NCBI GenBank assembly: GCA_964581385.1
Contig: CAZOOK010000003.1
Coordinates: 148,214-212,213 of the forward strand
Length of the DNA stretch: 64,000 nt
Direction of reading: 5' to 3'
Source of the DNA: CAZOOK01 sp964581385
GTDB taxonomy: Bacteria > Pseudomonadota > Gammaproteobacteria > Nevskiales > Nevskiaceae
Shown here: piece after piece, positions 15,703 to 25,652 of the stretch
How positions within the stretch are numbered: position 1 is the first letter of the stretch
Layout: every line of letters begins with the position of its first letter
Notes under the pieces: model-generated
The model's input: only the letters and a program-made list of their open reading frames with translations
The model's database searches: none
What the model was told of the DNA's origin: nothing
Program-made: the position numbers and the translations under genes

Positions 15703-18700
15703 TCAATGGATTTCCACCACCTGCTGAAAAGTCGGCCGGTTGATCCACGGCATCGCTGGATCGGCGAGCAGGCTGAAGTCCTGGAATTCGATCTCGTCAT
15801 ACTGTTCGACGGTCGCGTTCGTCTTGCCCATCGCATTCGGAAGCTCGCGGCCGCTCCAGCGTGTGTGATTATTCCACCCGCCGAGATCGGTCAGCGCCAG
15901 ATCGAGAGCACTTAATACCGCGGTGCGGCAGTCATCAAACACGCCCGTACCGGCGCACAACAGTGCGCGATAGTCAGTATGACCGGGCGTGTTTAGCGTG
16001 GTCTGCAGCATGCGGTACATGATCTGGTACCAGCCGAACTCGTAGGCAGAGCCCTGAGCCCGCGGTGCGTCGTAGCGGCAAAGGATGACGTTACTCGAAC
16101 AACTGGTTAAACCGTAAGCGTCGGGATCGGGGGCAAGCGCCGCCAGTTGCGACGTCATGGTATCCATCAGATGCAGGTACCAGGCATCCATCAGCACGAC
16201 TTGCTCGCGCGAATCGTATTTGCCGTCACCGTCGCGATCGCGCCGCCATGCGCCGAGCCCCGGCTGTCCGCTGATCCATGCGCTGGAACCGTCATCGATC
16301 CATTGCTGCATCGAATCGACGATCTGCTGCTGCGTACTCGTCAAGGTCCCCGCCTGCATCATGCGTAGCAGCAGCGGCAGCAGTTCCTGCCCGCGCAAGT
16401 CGGTATAGCCCGCGTCGCCCATGATTTCGACGACGTTGGCAAAGTCGAATTTGCGGTTCGCCGCCAGGAAGGCATCGAAGCGCGGTTTCTCGGTGTCGAC
16501 ACGATGGATTGCCGCCCAGCCGGCGCGATTATCCGCCGCCCACCAGCCTTTCGCCGGCGAATTGTTCCAGCTCAGAATGTAACCCTTGGCCGGATTCAAA
16601 TCCTGTGGATGCGAAGCCAGCGGCAGAAAGTTCTGCCATTCATAATAACCGCCGTTCAGCGGGCCACCGTTTTGCGCAACCGGCGTGACGCGTCCCGGAT
16701 ACGAAACGCTGCCGCCGTAGGTTGAAAAAAATTCCGCGGTAAGCGCACGGTCGTTGGCCCATTCGTAGCGCCCGTCGCCCCATACCGGCAGATCGGGCGA
16801 TTGCGCCGCCGCGCGCAGCGGCAACAAACCGCTCTGTACATAGCCGACGTCTGTGCTATCAACGTAAAGCCAGTTGAACGTGCCGGTAACGCCATTGAAC
16901 AACTGCTGGAAGCGCTGCGCGCCATATGCGGATGATGTCGCCGTCAGCGCGAACGGCACCGTCGTGTCCAACTCGCCGAAGAACGTCGAGCGCTGCGTTG
17001 AGATCACCGCCGGCAAACCATTGACGGTGGCAGTGGCGAATACGGGTCCGTAGTGCGTGCGCAGCACATAACGATCGACCTGCTTTCTCGCCAGCGGTCC
17101 GCTGGAGCCGATCGAAGCCACCGATGGTTTCGCAATCCACTCGTCATGGCGCCGGTACAGTGGCCGGCATTGCATGCCGTTGCCGTCACCGACGTCGTAC
17201 AAATAGCCGTCCGCCTGCGGAAAACCATCCGTGCCGGTATCGCGCGACGCTGGCGAGCCATCGAGATTGCACAGATATGACACGCGCGTATCGATCAGAT
17301 CGCTGTCACCAGACGTTGCGCTCCACGCATAGTTGGAGCCGCGCCCAATGAGAATGTACGGCAAATTGGCGAACACGATGCCACGACCGTTGAAATCCAG
17401 CGCCGTGCCACCGTTCGATTTCAGCGCCACTTCCCATAACAGTTGAGGATCGAAATAACTGGTCTGCGGCCCCATCACGCCGATCGGATGCCCGCTTTGC
17501 GTGTGCGCGGCCGTCACCGCCATCCAGTTCGACATACTGCCGGGCAACCCTACTCCGGCCCGCCTCAGCGCGCCGCGCAACTGCTCATACGGGCTCAGCG
17601 CGACGGTTGCGCGCAGCTTCGTCGACCTGGAACCGTGCGCCTTATGGGCGGCAAGCATCGTATGCACGACGCCACGAGCCACCGCGCCGCTATTTTTTCT
17701 CGATGCCACAGTAGGGACGGCATTGGCGGCGACCACCTCTCCGACTACATACGCATTGAACGCCTGGTAGCTACCGACATCCCAGATCGCCGCACCGGCC
17801 GGCAGCGTCTGCGGGCAGGTCTCATCAAGGCTCGCGGGCGATTGCTGTGCCGAATGATCCGTCGTGCGTGTCGCATCCGGATCATCGGCGTGGCGGATAT
17901 CACGCCAGATCTTACAGGCGTTCTCAGGAACGGTGGCGACGCCAGCGGTCACGGTTGGATCGATCTGCTGCAGCAACAATTCGTTGGTGCTCTCGGAGCC
18001 GCCGCCGATCGCGAACAAAGCCTGGATGAAGATCGCGGATGCAACAATGTCGTTGCGCGTGAAATGCGGCGGTGGAAAACCGCCTTGCTTGAGCAACAGG
18101 TATTCAGGTGGCTTCTTATCGGCGTTGACCCCGGACAGGGAGTCGATGTAAGCGTTAATGCCGGCGAGATCAGCGTCGATATCCCCAAGTATGAAGGTGC
18201 CAAAATCACCGAACTTGGCGGCGGAAGCGTCCACCATCTGTGCCAGTTCATCTTCGCTGTACCCCGCGGTCAGCGCGAGTCCGGCGTCGATGCCGACGAA
18301 CTCGGGCGCCGCACCGAGAAACTCCGTCAGGCGGCCGCGACCAACGTTGCGGAGCGCATCGAGCAACCACAGCCGGTCCTCGGCCTGCGCGTAACCGAAG
18401 CCGTACATCGCATTGCGGCGATTGTCAGCGGTGACGAAGGGCACACCCCAGCCGTCGCGCTGAATGGTCACGGTGCCGTCGTAGGGCGTCGCGAGCTTTT
18501 CTGTGGAAACCACCTTGTCCGGCGTCAGGCCTTCATTCTTGAAATAATTGCAGGCGAGATCCGACGATGCGCTGTGCTGTGAAATATCCACCGGCGGATT
18601 GCACGGCGCCGCGCGCAGATTCGGTTGTGCGTAGCTGAGATCGCCGTAAAGCCCGGCCTGATCGGCAAAATTGGGTGGATATTTGGCCGGGAATCCCGGC

Positions 18701-18891
18701 AGTGGCAGGCCGGCGCCCCCCGCAGAGTTGCCATTGTTACCCGCAGGTAGGACGTCAAGAAAGATACTGCCTGCGTTGGCATCGGCACCGCTGTCATGGT
18801 TCTTGCAGCCCGTCGCGAATTGAGTGAAAAACGTCAGCACCGCGATACCCACGATGCGCGATGCTGCCACACCTTTGTTCATTTTGATCAT
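15703..18891 (-). CDS. Penicillin acylase family (Ntn-hydrolase) lipoprotein
   Basis: 1062 residues, longer than typical penicillin or AHL acylases (about 750-850). A lipoprotein signal ends in ATGC (Cys29), followed by a Gly/Asn-rich linker. The acylase alpha region begins near TVTIQRDGWGVPFVTADNRR, with GFGYAQAEDRLWLLDALRN, the classic opening. The autocatalytic Ser is most likely Ser454 in LPGSMSNWMAV, matching the G-SN.W beta-chain start. The C-terminal part contains YILSWNNSPAKGWWAADNR. The family cleaves amide bonds of acylated amines; here it is probably surface- or periplasm-anchored. It lies in line with YCF48-like, RND, DUF1302 and DUF1329 genes. Confidence 0.9.
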   Translation of the reverse strand: MIKMNKGVAASRIVGIAVLTFFTQFATGCKNHDSGADANAGSIFLDVLPAGNNGNSAGGAGLPLPGFPAKYPPNFADQAGLYGDLSYAQPNLRAAPCNPPVDISQHSASSDLACNYFKNEGLTPDKVVSTEKLATPYDGTVTIQRDGWGVPFVTADNRRNAMYGFGYAQAEDRLWLLDALRNVGRGRLTEFLGAAPEFVGIDAGLALTAGYSEDELAQMVDASAAKFGDFGTFILGDIDADLAGINAYIDSLSGVNADKKPPEYLLLKQGGFPPPHFTRNDIVASAIFIQALFAIGGGSESTNELLLQQIDPTVTAGVATVPENACKIWRDIRHADDPDATRTTDHSAQQSPASLDETCPQTLPAGAAIWDVGSYQAFNAYVVGEVVAANAVPTVASRKNSGAVARGVVHTMLAAHKAHGSRSTKLRATVALSPYEQLRGALRRAGVGLPGSMSNWMAVTAAHTQSGHPIGVMGPQTSYFDPQLLWEVALKSNGGTALDFNGRGIVFANLPYILIGRGSNYAWSATSGDSDLIDTRVSYLCNLDGSPASRDTGTDGFPQADGYLYDVGDGNGMQCRPLYRRHDEWIAKPSVASIGSSGPLARKQVDRYVLRTHYGPVFATATVNGLPAVISTQRSTFFGELDTTVPFALTATSSAYGAQRFQQLFNGVTGTFNWLYVDSTDVGYVQSGLLPLRAAAQSPDLPVWGDGRYEWANDRALTAEFFSTYGGSVSYPGRVTPVAQNGGPLNGGYYEWQNFLPLASHPQDLNPAKGYILSWNNSPAKGWWAADNRAGWAAIHRVDTEKPRFDAFLAANRKFDFANVVEIMGDAGYTDLRGQELLPLLLRMMQAGTLTSTQQQIVDSMQQWIDDGSSAWISGQPGLGAWRRDRDGDGKYDSREQVVLMDAWYLHLMDTMTSQLAALAPDPDAYGLTSCSSNVILCRYDAPRAQGSAYEFGWYQIMYRMLQTTLNTPGHTDYRALLCAGTGVFDDCRTAVLSALDLALTDLGGWNNHTRWSGRELPNAMGKTNATVEQYDEIEFQDFSLLADPAMPWINRPTFQQVVEIH

Positions 18892-18939
18892 TGCCCGTCT
18901 CCCCCCATTCCACCGTGACGAAATCGATGGTTCATTTTT

Positions 18940-19905
18940 TTAACGAAGATCATCGATAACGCCCTCGTTACCGAACAATATGACGCGGTCATCGGCAACG
19001 ATCGCGGTAGTTAATGGCGCACGGTCGGACCGCTGCTCCAGCTCGAAATGAAGACCGCTGTCGTGGCTTGTCAGCGTCACGCCGGCGAGGCCGGTGATCA
19101 GGACCGTACCGTCGGCACGCACTTCGATATCGGTCAGCGATTGTCGGGTGCCCGATTCGATTTCGGTCCAGCTTGTGCCACCATCGCTGCTCCGAAACAC
19201 ATGACCGCTTTGACCAGCCACCAGCAGGCTGCTGTCCGCAAGATGCACGCCCGTCCAAAACGATCCGACGTTGCCCGTCTGAATCGATCGCCACGTAATT
19301 CCCGCGTCGCCGGAGCGATAGATCAATCCCGCTTCGGCAGCGACAAAAAGCGCACCGTTATCCCCGCCGAAAATCGAATATAGATGGTGATCTTCATCCC
19401 CCTCTGCTTGCAGCCGGAACCTGTGCCAAGTCTGACCACCGTCTTCAGTGCGCGCGGCGACACCGAACAACCCCACCGCGAAGCCACGCTGCGCGTCGAG
19501 AAAACGGATCGCGAACAGCGGATGATCGCCGTCGATGTCCTCGTGCTGCAGCGTCCACGTTTCACCGCCGTCGTTGCTGTGCAGGATCACGCCGTCGTGG
19601 CCGGCCGCCCAGCCGAGGCGCGCATCGACGAAAAAAACGGAGTCGAGGAGCGCTTGTGTCGGCACCGCGCGTGCCTGTCGGAATGCATGACCGTTGTCAT
19701 CCGAAAGCAGAATCAGGCCGTGATCACCGACCGCGATGACACGATGTCCGGCATGAGTTGCGGCGAGCATCGGCGCGCGCTGTGGATACTCAACAATCGC
19801 CGCGGGCTTCTGCACACTTGTCGCGGCGAGCGCCTTTATCGATAACGTGATGGATATCAGTGCGAACCCCGCGGCGATGTTCCGGACCTGTGCCATGTGT
19901 GTCAT
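18940..19905 (-). CDS. YCF48-like beta-propeller protein, exported
   Basis: 321 residues with a signal peptide (about 1-28). It carries repeated blade motifs of the YCF48/BNR type: HSNDGGETWTLQHED, ARTEDGGQTWHRFRL, YRSGDAGITWRSIQ, FRSSDGGTSWTEIESG and SHDSGLHFEL. Such propellers are best known as photosystem II assembly factors, but non-photosynthetic bacteria often encode them next to MMPL/RND transporters and DUF1302/DUF1329 proteins, as here. The start ATG overlaps the stop of the upstream RND gene by one base. Probable role: periplasmic accessory of the transporter (inference). Confidence 0.85.
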   Translation of the reverse strand: MTHMAQVRNIAAGFALISITLSIKALAATSVQKPAAIVEYPQRAPMLAATHAGHRVIAVGDHGLILLSDDNGHAFRQARAVPTQALLDSVFFVDARLGWAAGHDGVILHSNDGGETWTLQHEDIDGDHPLFAIRFLDAQRGFAVGLFGVAARTEDGGQTWHRFRLQAEGDEDHHLYSIFGGDNGALFVAAEAGLIYRSGDAGITWRSIQTGNVGSFWTGVHLADSSLLVAGQSGHVFRSSDGGTSWTEIESGTRQSLTDIEVRADGTVLITGLAGVTLTSHDSGLHFELEQRSDRAPLTTAIVADDRVILFGNEGVIDDLR

Positions 19906-22268
19906 CAGTGATGTCCGAAGCCCGGAACGCGTACGCGGCCGCGGCGCGGAAACAGATATTCGAGCACGACGGCGAACGCCGGCAGCGCCGTGATCGCCAT
20001 CACCATGTTGACGAGAAACATGAACGTCAGCAGCTTGCCCATGTCCGCCTGAAACTTAAGTGCGGAGAAGCTCCATGTCGCGACGCCGATGGACAGCGTC
20101 AGCGCCGTGAAGATCGTGGCAACGCCGGTTTCCGCCAGCGTGCGCTCAAACGCCTTACCGATATCGAGTCCGCCCGCACGATGCAGTTGCAGGCGGTTGT
20201 AGATATAGAACGCGTAATCCACGCCAATACCGACGGCCAGCACCATCACCGGCAGGGTCGAGACGGTCAGTCCGATTGCCAGCATTTTCATGAATGCATA
20301 ACCGACGGCCGTCGCCACCGTCAGCGGCAGACAGCAAGCGAGCATCGCGCGCCAGTCGCGATAGGCGATGAACACCAGTAGGACAACAGCGGCATAGACA
20401 TACAGCATCATCGGCAACTCATTGCTCGCCAGCACTTCGTCGGTCGCAGCCTCGACACCGGCGTTGCCGCTCGCCAGCCGCAGCGTCACGCCCGGCATCG
20501 CATGCGTCGCACGGAAAGCTTTTACCGCGTCGACCACGCCGGCAATGGTCGTCGCGCGATGATCGGCGAGGTACAAATTCACCGCGAGCCAGCCGCAATC
20601 CTTGCCCTTGATGCCGCGCGCCTCCTGCATCTGCGCAATCGTGAAGGCCAGCGATTTGGTATCGCGCGGCACCGTCGCCATCTTCGGCTGTCCTTCGTTA
20701 AGACCGGCGTTGTAAAGCTTGGTCAGCGTAGCCACCGATTCGGCCGAGACGACACCGCTCACGTTGCGCATCTCCCAGCCGAACTCATCGACGAACTTCA
20801 TCAGCTCGACATTGCCGCAGGAGTCCGATGGCGCTTCAACGACGACGGTGAGCCAGTCGAGGCCGACGTCGAAACTGCGTGCGATCGCCAGCGAGTCGAG
20901 GTTGTAACGCGCGTCCGGCCGCAGTTCCGGCGCTCCCGGCTGCAGGCTGCCAACGACACGTCCGTGGCTGAGCATCACCGCTGCAACGAATATCAGTAGC
21001 GTGCCCCAAGTCACGCGCATTGCATAACGCGGCACGGCCACCAGGAGGATGGGGCCCATCCATGCGGCGCGCTGTGCCTGTCGCGCCAGCGCGCGTTCGG
21101 CGTACGCCTGCGAAAAATCGAACAGCGAAGCGGCCAGCGGCAGCATCACGAGATTGGTGATGACCTTGTACGCTAAGCCAATCGATGCCGTGATCGCCAG
21201 TTCGCGGATCATCGGAATCGGTACCAGGGTCATAGTGACAAAACTAACCAGTGCGGTGACCAGCGCCAGCGTGCCCGGAATCAGCAAGCCGCTGAAACTC
21301 CGGCGCGCGGCGGTCTGCGTATCGGCGCCCGCGCCGATTTCGCGCACGATGAAATTAATCTGCTGCACACCGTGCGACACGCCGATCGCGAATACCAGGA
21401 ACGGCACCAGTACCGCCAGCGGATCGAGTCCGAAGCCGATCAGGTGCAACGTCCCGAACTGCCAGACCAGCGATGTCAGAGAGCAGAAAATCGGCAGCAG
21501 CGTCAACCGCCACGAGCGGCAGTACCAAAATACAGCAAGCGCAGTCAGCAGCAGCGCGATGCCACAGAACTTCAGCACGCTGCTGGCGCCGTCGGCGATA
21601 TCGGCGACTTCCATCGGGAAACCAACGATGCGGATTTCGGTATCCGCGTTTTCGAACGGTTTGCGGATCTTCTGTTCCAGTAGATGGCCGAAGTCGATGT
21701 AGTCGAGGGCGGCGCCGGTGTGCGGATCGCGATCCATGATCTCCGCGACAACCATCGCACCACTGCCGTCCTTCGCGACCAGCTTGCCGACGTAGTCGCC
21801 CTCGATAACACGACCGCGGATCTGATCGATGACGGCCGATGTCAGCGCGTCAGGTGTGATCGTGCCGCTGATCAAGGGATCGGCGCGGAAACCGTCCTCG
21901 GTGATCTGCGTCAGAAAGATATTCGGGGTCCACAGCGAAACCACGCTGCCACGATTGACACCCGGCAGGAAGGTGACCGCGCTGGTGACATCCAGCAGCG
22001 TCTTCAGTGTCGATGCGTTCCAGATGTCGCCGCGCCGCGGATGCACGACGATCGCAATACGATTGGCATCGAACAGTTCATCGCGATACTGCTCGAAGGT
22101 GCGAATGTATTCGTGATTCGTTGGCAGCAACTTCTCGAACCCTGCCGACATGCGCAGCTGCGAAGCGGCGAGGCCCATGGCGATCGTCACCAGTGCAAGC
22201 GCCGCCAGTACCACGCGTCGGTACGCGAACAAAAAATCCTCGATACGACCGACGTACATGCTGAGCAT
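19905..22268 (-). CDS. RND/MMPL family transporter (hydrophobic compound exporter)
   Basis: 787 residues with the two-fold RND pattern: a first helix near 15-35, a large periplasmic loop, five or six helices at about 225-420, a second loop and a final helix bundle at about 625-780. The second bundle has AVGIGVDYAFYIYNR, the D-Y proton-relay motif of MMPL proteins. The equivalent place in the first bundle reads FAIGVSHGVQQI, without the Asp-Tyr pair. The length and the SSD-like region fit the hydrophobe/MMPL branch, which moves lipids or sterol-like molecules. It sits 7 bp downstream of the DUF1302 gene. Confidence 0.9.
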   Translation of the reverse strand: MLSMYVGRIEDFLFAYRRVVLAALALVTIAMGLAASQLRMSAGFEKLLPTNHEYIRTFEQYRDELFDANRIAIVVHPRRGDIWNASTLKTLLDVTSAVTFLPGVNRGSVVSLWTPNIFLTQITEDGFRADPLISGTITPDALTSAVIDQIRGRVIEGDYVGKLVAKDGSGAMVVAEIMDRDPHTGAALDYIDFGHLLEQKIRKPFENADTEIRIVGFPMEVADIADGASSVLKFCGIALLLTALAVFWYCRSWRLTLLPIFCSLTSLVWQFGTLHLIGFGLDPLAVLVPFLVFAIGVSHGVQQINFIVREIGAGADTQTAARRSFSGLLIPGTLALVTALVSFVTMTLVPIPMIRELAITASIGLAYKVITNLVMLPLAASLFDFSQAYAERALARQAQRAAWMGPILLVAVPRYAMRVTWGTLLIFVAAVMLSHGRVVGSLQPGAPELRPDARYNLDSLAIARSFDVGLDWLTVVVEAPSDSCGNVELMKFVDEFGWEMRNVSGVVSAESVATLTKLYNAGLNEGQPKMATVPRDTKSLAFTIAQMQEARGIKGKDCGWLAVNLYLADHRATTIAGVVDAVKAFRATHAMPGVTLRLASGNAGVEAATDEVLASNELPMMLYVYAAVVLLVFIAYRDWRAMLACCLPLTVATAVGYAFMKMLAIGLTVSTLPVMVLAVGIGVDYAFYIYNRLQLHRAGGLDIGKAFERTLAETGVATIFTALTLSIGVATWSFSALKFQADMGKLLTFMFLVNMVMAITALPAFAVVLEYLFPRRGRVRVPGFGHH

Positions 22269-22275
22269 CGTGGCG

Positions 22276-24204
22276 TCAGAAATTGTAGGCGACGTTGAGA
22301 CTCAGGAAATCGCGATCACTGAGCATATTTTTCGGCCCACCGCCCCAGTACCACGTATACGCGAGTCCGGACGTGATCGTGTTATTGCGGTTCAAATTCA
22401 GCGATAGCGTCGCCGCCTTCACCCCTTCCTGCCACGGAATCGCGTTCGGCGAGTTGCCGGCTAGCCCTTGCGAGTAATCGATCTGCGGCGACCAGTTGAA
22501 ACCCAATCCGAATGCATCCGGATACGTGACCACTATTTCAGTAACGAAGCCCGTCGAAATCTTGCTCGGCAATGTGTAGGCCGGCAGCGACCACGGCGTA
22601 CCGTCGAGCGGGCTGATACCAGGATAGTAGGTACCACCCACTTCGAAGATCACGTCACCCTCGCTCGCACCAAGCGCGGGCAGAATCCAGCCACCGATAC
22701 CGTCGTTCGGCGAAAAGATCTGCAGCGCGGAAAGATCGAATTGATAATCCGCCTCATCGACCCAGCCCTTGCAGTACTTGCCGGCTGCCTCGCCGCCGCC
22801 ATTGGCACAGGCGAATTTTGCGCTCTTCGCGTCGCTGCCCGACGGCACCGAAGTGTCGATGCCGACTGCCTGATTCGGCCGATACGATAGCTCGCTGCCG
22901 AGCGCCCAGTCGCTGACGTTGGTATTGAACGATAGTCCGAACAGTTTGCGACCGGTTGGATATTCGATTCGGTAACCGGCGGACAGAGGATTGTATGCCG
23001 CCAGCGCTGGATCCACGGTGTACGTGACGAAGGGGATCTTCTCGTTGTAGTGCTCGTAGTAAAAACCGAAGTCGCCGTCGGCCCAGTCCGCGTGATAGCG
23101 CAGCGCGGCACCGTACTGGCCACTGTTTGATGCGCCGGTATCGGACACCAGTGGGATCGCCGTACCGGTCGGCAATGCCAGGGCAACGACTGCATTCGCC
23201 GCGAATTTTTTCAGCGGTCCCGCATTGACGGGCAACAAACCGTTCGCCACGCGTACTCCGACGGATTGCGTGCTGCCAAGCTGCGCGGGCGTCAACCCGG
23301 TGCCGCCCGGGTCACCGACCGTGTTGTACGGCAGTTGCGAATTCAATCCCAGCAGCGAGAGGATTCCGGCGTACTGCGCCAACTGCTGGTTCAGCACTGA
23401 AGTCGGAATGTAGATCGCGCCACTGTTGCCTTTGCCGACGGCATCGACCGTCGAGAAATAAGTGCCAACCGGATCGAGCATGTATGACTGCCAGTGCCAC
23501 TGGTAATACGTCTCCAGACTCAAATCCTCGACCAGATCCGTATTCAGCGACACCATCGGCGACGGCCGCAGGATTTCCTTCACCTGCGTACCAGGCACAT
23601 GCGCGCGCCGCACGTCATAGGCATTGACGTAATTGATACCGCCGAGCACGAAGAAATCCTCACCCCAGCTGACGATCTGATTACCGACGCGAATGCGTGC
23701 GCCGCGACCGAGCCAGTCGAAATTTTTGTTGATGTACGCGTCGAGCGGCTGAATGTTGTAGACCGAAAACCGCTTCGCCTCGCCCGCCAGATCGGTGCGC
23801 TGTGTGCGGCCGATCGCACCGTCGTAGAGTTCAGTAACGCGCGCGAACCCACTCCAGCCGTCAGGCGCCTTCAGATATAACTCGTGCGTACCTTTGACGA
23901 CGGCATCGATGATCTGGTGATTGCTGTAGTCGAGATTGCCGTCGTCGCCGTTCAGGAAGAACGCATCCGCGGATGCTTCGGGCAATTCCGCACCCAGCGC
24001 TGCGCAGCCGCCGTTGTCGCGGCCGACCAGCGCGCAGCTGCGGTTCGACATGCGCATCGCCATGCCGTAGGAAATCGTCGAATCGAAACTGCCATTGAAG
24101 CCGTCGCCGAGATCGAACTTGAACGCCAGCGCCGGCAGCGACGAACACAGCGCCGCGACCACGACAGCGATCGTTCCCCAATGTGTGCGGTTCCCGTCGA
24201 ACAT
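22276..24204 (-). CDS. DUF1302 family outer-membrane protein
   Basis: 642 residues from ATG 24204 (GGGGAGGG upstream). The signal peptide ends near LPALAFKFDL, and FKFDLGDGFNGSFDSTISYG is the characteristic DUF1302 opening. Other family features are RVGNQIVSWGEDFFVLGGIN, YYQWHWQSYMLDPVGTYFS and a C-terminal barrel strand ending LNVAYNF with a terminal Phe. DUF1302 proteins are predicted outer-membrane barrels found with DUF1329 and RND/MMPL proteins in loci for hydrophobic-compound transport. Here it lies between the DUF1329 and RND genes with short gaps, so it is operonic. Confidence 0.9.
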   Translation of the reverse strand: MFDGNRTHWGTIAVVVAALCSSLPALAFKFDLGDGFNGSFDSTISYGMAMRMSNRSCALVGRDNGGCAALGAELPEASADAFFLNGDDGNLDYSNHQIIDAVVKGTHELYLKAPDGWSGFARVTELYDGAIGRTQRTDLAGEAKRFSVYNIQPLDAYINKNFDWLGRGARIRVGNQIVSWGEDFFVLGGINYVNAYDVRRAHVPGTQVKEILRPSPMVSLNTDLVEDLSLETYYQWHWQSYMLDPVGTYFSTVDAVGKGNSGAIYIPTSVLNQQLAQYAGILSLLGLNSQLPYNTVGDPGGTGLTPAQLGSTQSVGVRVANGLLPVNAGPLKKFAANAVVALALPTGTAIPLVSDTGASNSGQYGAALRYHADWADGDFGFYYEHYNEKIPFVTYTVDPALAAYNPLSAGYRIEYPTGRKLFGLSFNTNVSDWALGSELSYRPNQAVGIDTSVPSGSDAKSAKFACANGGGEAAGKYCKGWVDEADYQFDLSALQIFSPNDGIGGWILPALGASEGDVIFEVGGTYYPGISPLDGTPWSLPAYTLPSKISTGFVTEIVVTYPDAFGLGFNWSPQIDYSQGLAGNSPNAIPWQEGVKAATLSLNLNRNNTITSGLAYTWYWGGGPKNMLSDRDFLSLNVAYNF

Positions 24205-24241
24205 CACCCTCCCCTGCAGCAGACCGATGCAGCGAACCCAG

Positions 24242-25609
24242 TCAGCGCGCGCCCTCACGTCGCAGCGAATCTACTGTGAACATCTCCGGCTTCAGACGTC
24301 CCTCCTTCGCCGCCAGCCAATCGGTTTCCGGTTCGCCGAGCGTAAACACATCGCCGAAATAGCGGCCGCTGGGCAGGTCGTAGCTGGTGAACTCCTGACT
24401 GATGCAGGCACCGAGCTCCCATGCTGGCAGGATGCTGCCTTCGGCAACACGCTGGATCTTGCCTTGCGCGTCGTACAAATCCTCGACGAGCACGTCCCAG
24501 GTATCCTCGTCCAGATAAAACGTACGTTTCGGCGCCGAGTGACGCATGCCCTGCTTGACCGTCGCCTCGATACGCCACACACGATGCCGCTCGTAGCGAC
24601 GCGCCTCCGGATTCAGCATGTCCTTGCCGAACAGTGTTTCGATCTTAAAGCGTCCGGCGTTGCGCAATTCAAAACTGTTATATGGCACCAGCAGTTCCTG
24701 CTTGCCGGCGAGTTTGAAGTCGTAGCGATCCAGCGTTCCGTTGTACATCCATGCCTGGTCAACGTAATAGGTATCCTGCAGGCCAATCAGCGGCGCGTCG
24801 TAGGCGTAGGTGGAAAGGCGGCGCACGCGGCGCTGTCCTGGGAAATACTGCCAGCCCTCATTCGGATGCGAGAGATAGTAGATACCCAGTACGAGCGTGC
24901 CGGCCAATGCCGCCGGCGAAGTGGTTTCCTGATAGAAATCCAGTTCCACACCCTTGGCGTCGGCGAGCGACTTGGTCCCGGGCGACTGGTACGGAGCCAG
25001 ATAGTTGGCAACGTATTCGATGCGCAAAAAATCGGAACCGCCTTTCTGCGGCGACAGCATCGTGTAATTGGGCTCGATGCGTCCCTCGCCTTGCCAGCGC
25101 AGCTTGTGATTCCACATCGCCTGCGCACCGTTGTCCGGCAACGGAAACGGGACACCCGCTCCAGTGGCTGCTTCGAGGTTGTAGCCATCTGCAGCGAGCT
25201 TCGCGATTTTCGCGTTCTCCTTCGTGCGCTGATAGACCAGTTCCGGGAAACCGCAGGAGCGATGCGTCGGATAGATGTCCATCCGGTAGCCCTTGATCGT
25301 CTTCAGCAGCTCGATCTGCCCCGGCGATAGCTGGTCCTTATATTGGTCCGTGTTCGCGGCATTGATGACGAACAATGGTTTTTCCGCCGCGTATGGATCA
25401 GGACGCGGCTGACCAGTCTTCCAGCCAGCCGGCATGACCGAATCACCGCCGCCCCACGCGGGAATCGCCCCGTCCTTGCTCGCCGCCTTTTCGGCACCAA
25501 TAGGCGTCAGATCCTGACCCAGGCGTGCGATCTGCGCGTCAGTCGCGGCCAACGCCGAGCCCGCGGCAAGCGTCGCCAGCGCAAACAGATTAATACGCGA
25601 AATATTCAT
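24242..25609 (-). CDS. DUF1329 family periplasmic protein (LolB-like fold predicted)
   Basis: 455 residues from ATG 25609, preceded by GGGGAGGG. The signal peptide is about 1-21 (ending GSALAA). Family strings: LGQDLTPIGAEKAASKDGAI followed by PAWGGG, GYRMDIYPTHRSCGFPELVY, RVRRLSTYAYDAPLIGLQDT, and the C-terminal FTLGEPETDWLAAKEGRLKP. DUF1329 proteins have a LolA/LolB-like lipid-carrier fold by my recollection of family work. First gene of a leftward operon DUF1329-DUF1302-RND-YCF48-like-(acylase). It could shuttle a hydrophobic substrate between RND pump and DUF1302 barrel (inference). Confidence 0.9.
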   Translation of the reverse strand: MNISRINLFALATLAAGSALAATDAQIARLGQDLTPIGAEKAASKDGAIPAWGGGDSVMPAGWKTGQPRPDPYAAEKPLFVINAANTDQYKDQLSPGQIELLKTIKGYRMDIYPTHRSCGFPELVYQRTKENAKIAKLAADGYNLEAATGAGVPFPLPDNGAQAMWNHKLRWQGEGRIEPNYTMLSPQKGGSDFLRIEYVANYLAPYQSPGTKSLADAKGVELDFYQETTSPAALAGTLVLGIYYLSHPNEGWQYFPGQRRVRRLSTYAYDAPLIGLQDTYYVDQAWMYNGTLDRYDFKLAGKQELLVPYNSFELRNAGRFKIETLFGKDMLNPEARRYERHRVWRIEATVKQGMRHSAPKRTFYLDEDTWDVLVEDLYDAQGKIQRVAEGSILPAWELGACISQEFTSYDLPSGRYFGDVFTLGEPETDWLAAKEGRLKPEMFTVDSLRREGAR

Positions 25610-25652
25610 GATCCCTCCCCGCAGCCGGAGCATGCCGCATCAATTACCATGC

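Noticed and set aside
17443..18582. A 379-codon open frame on the plus strand opposite the penicillin-acylase gene
   Set aside because: It lies entirely antisense to a recognised family protein, has no domain or ribosome-binding site, and has the Arg/Ala-rich composition expected from a shadow frame in GC-rich DNA.
24095..25330. A 411-codon plus-strand frame opposite DUF1302/DUF1329
   Set aside because: Spans the junction of two well-supported minus-strand genes; shadow frame.
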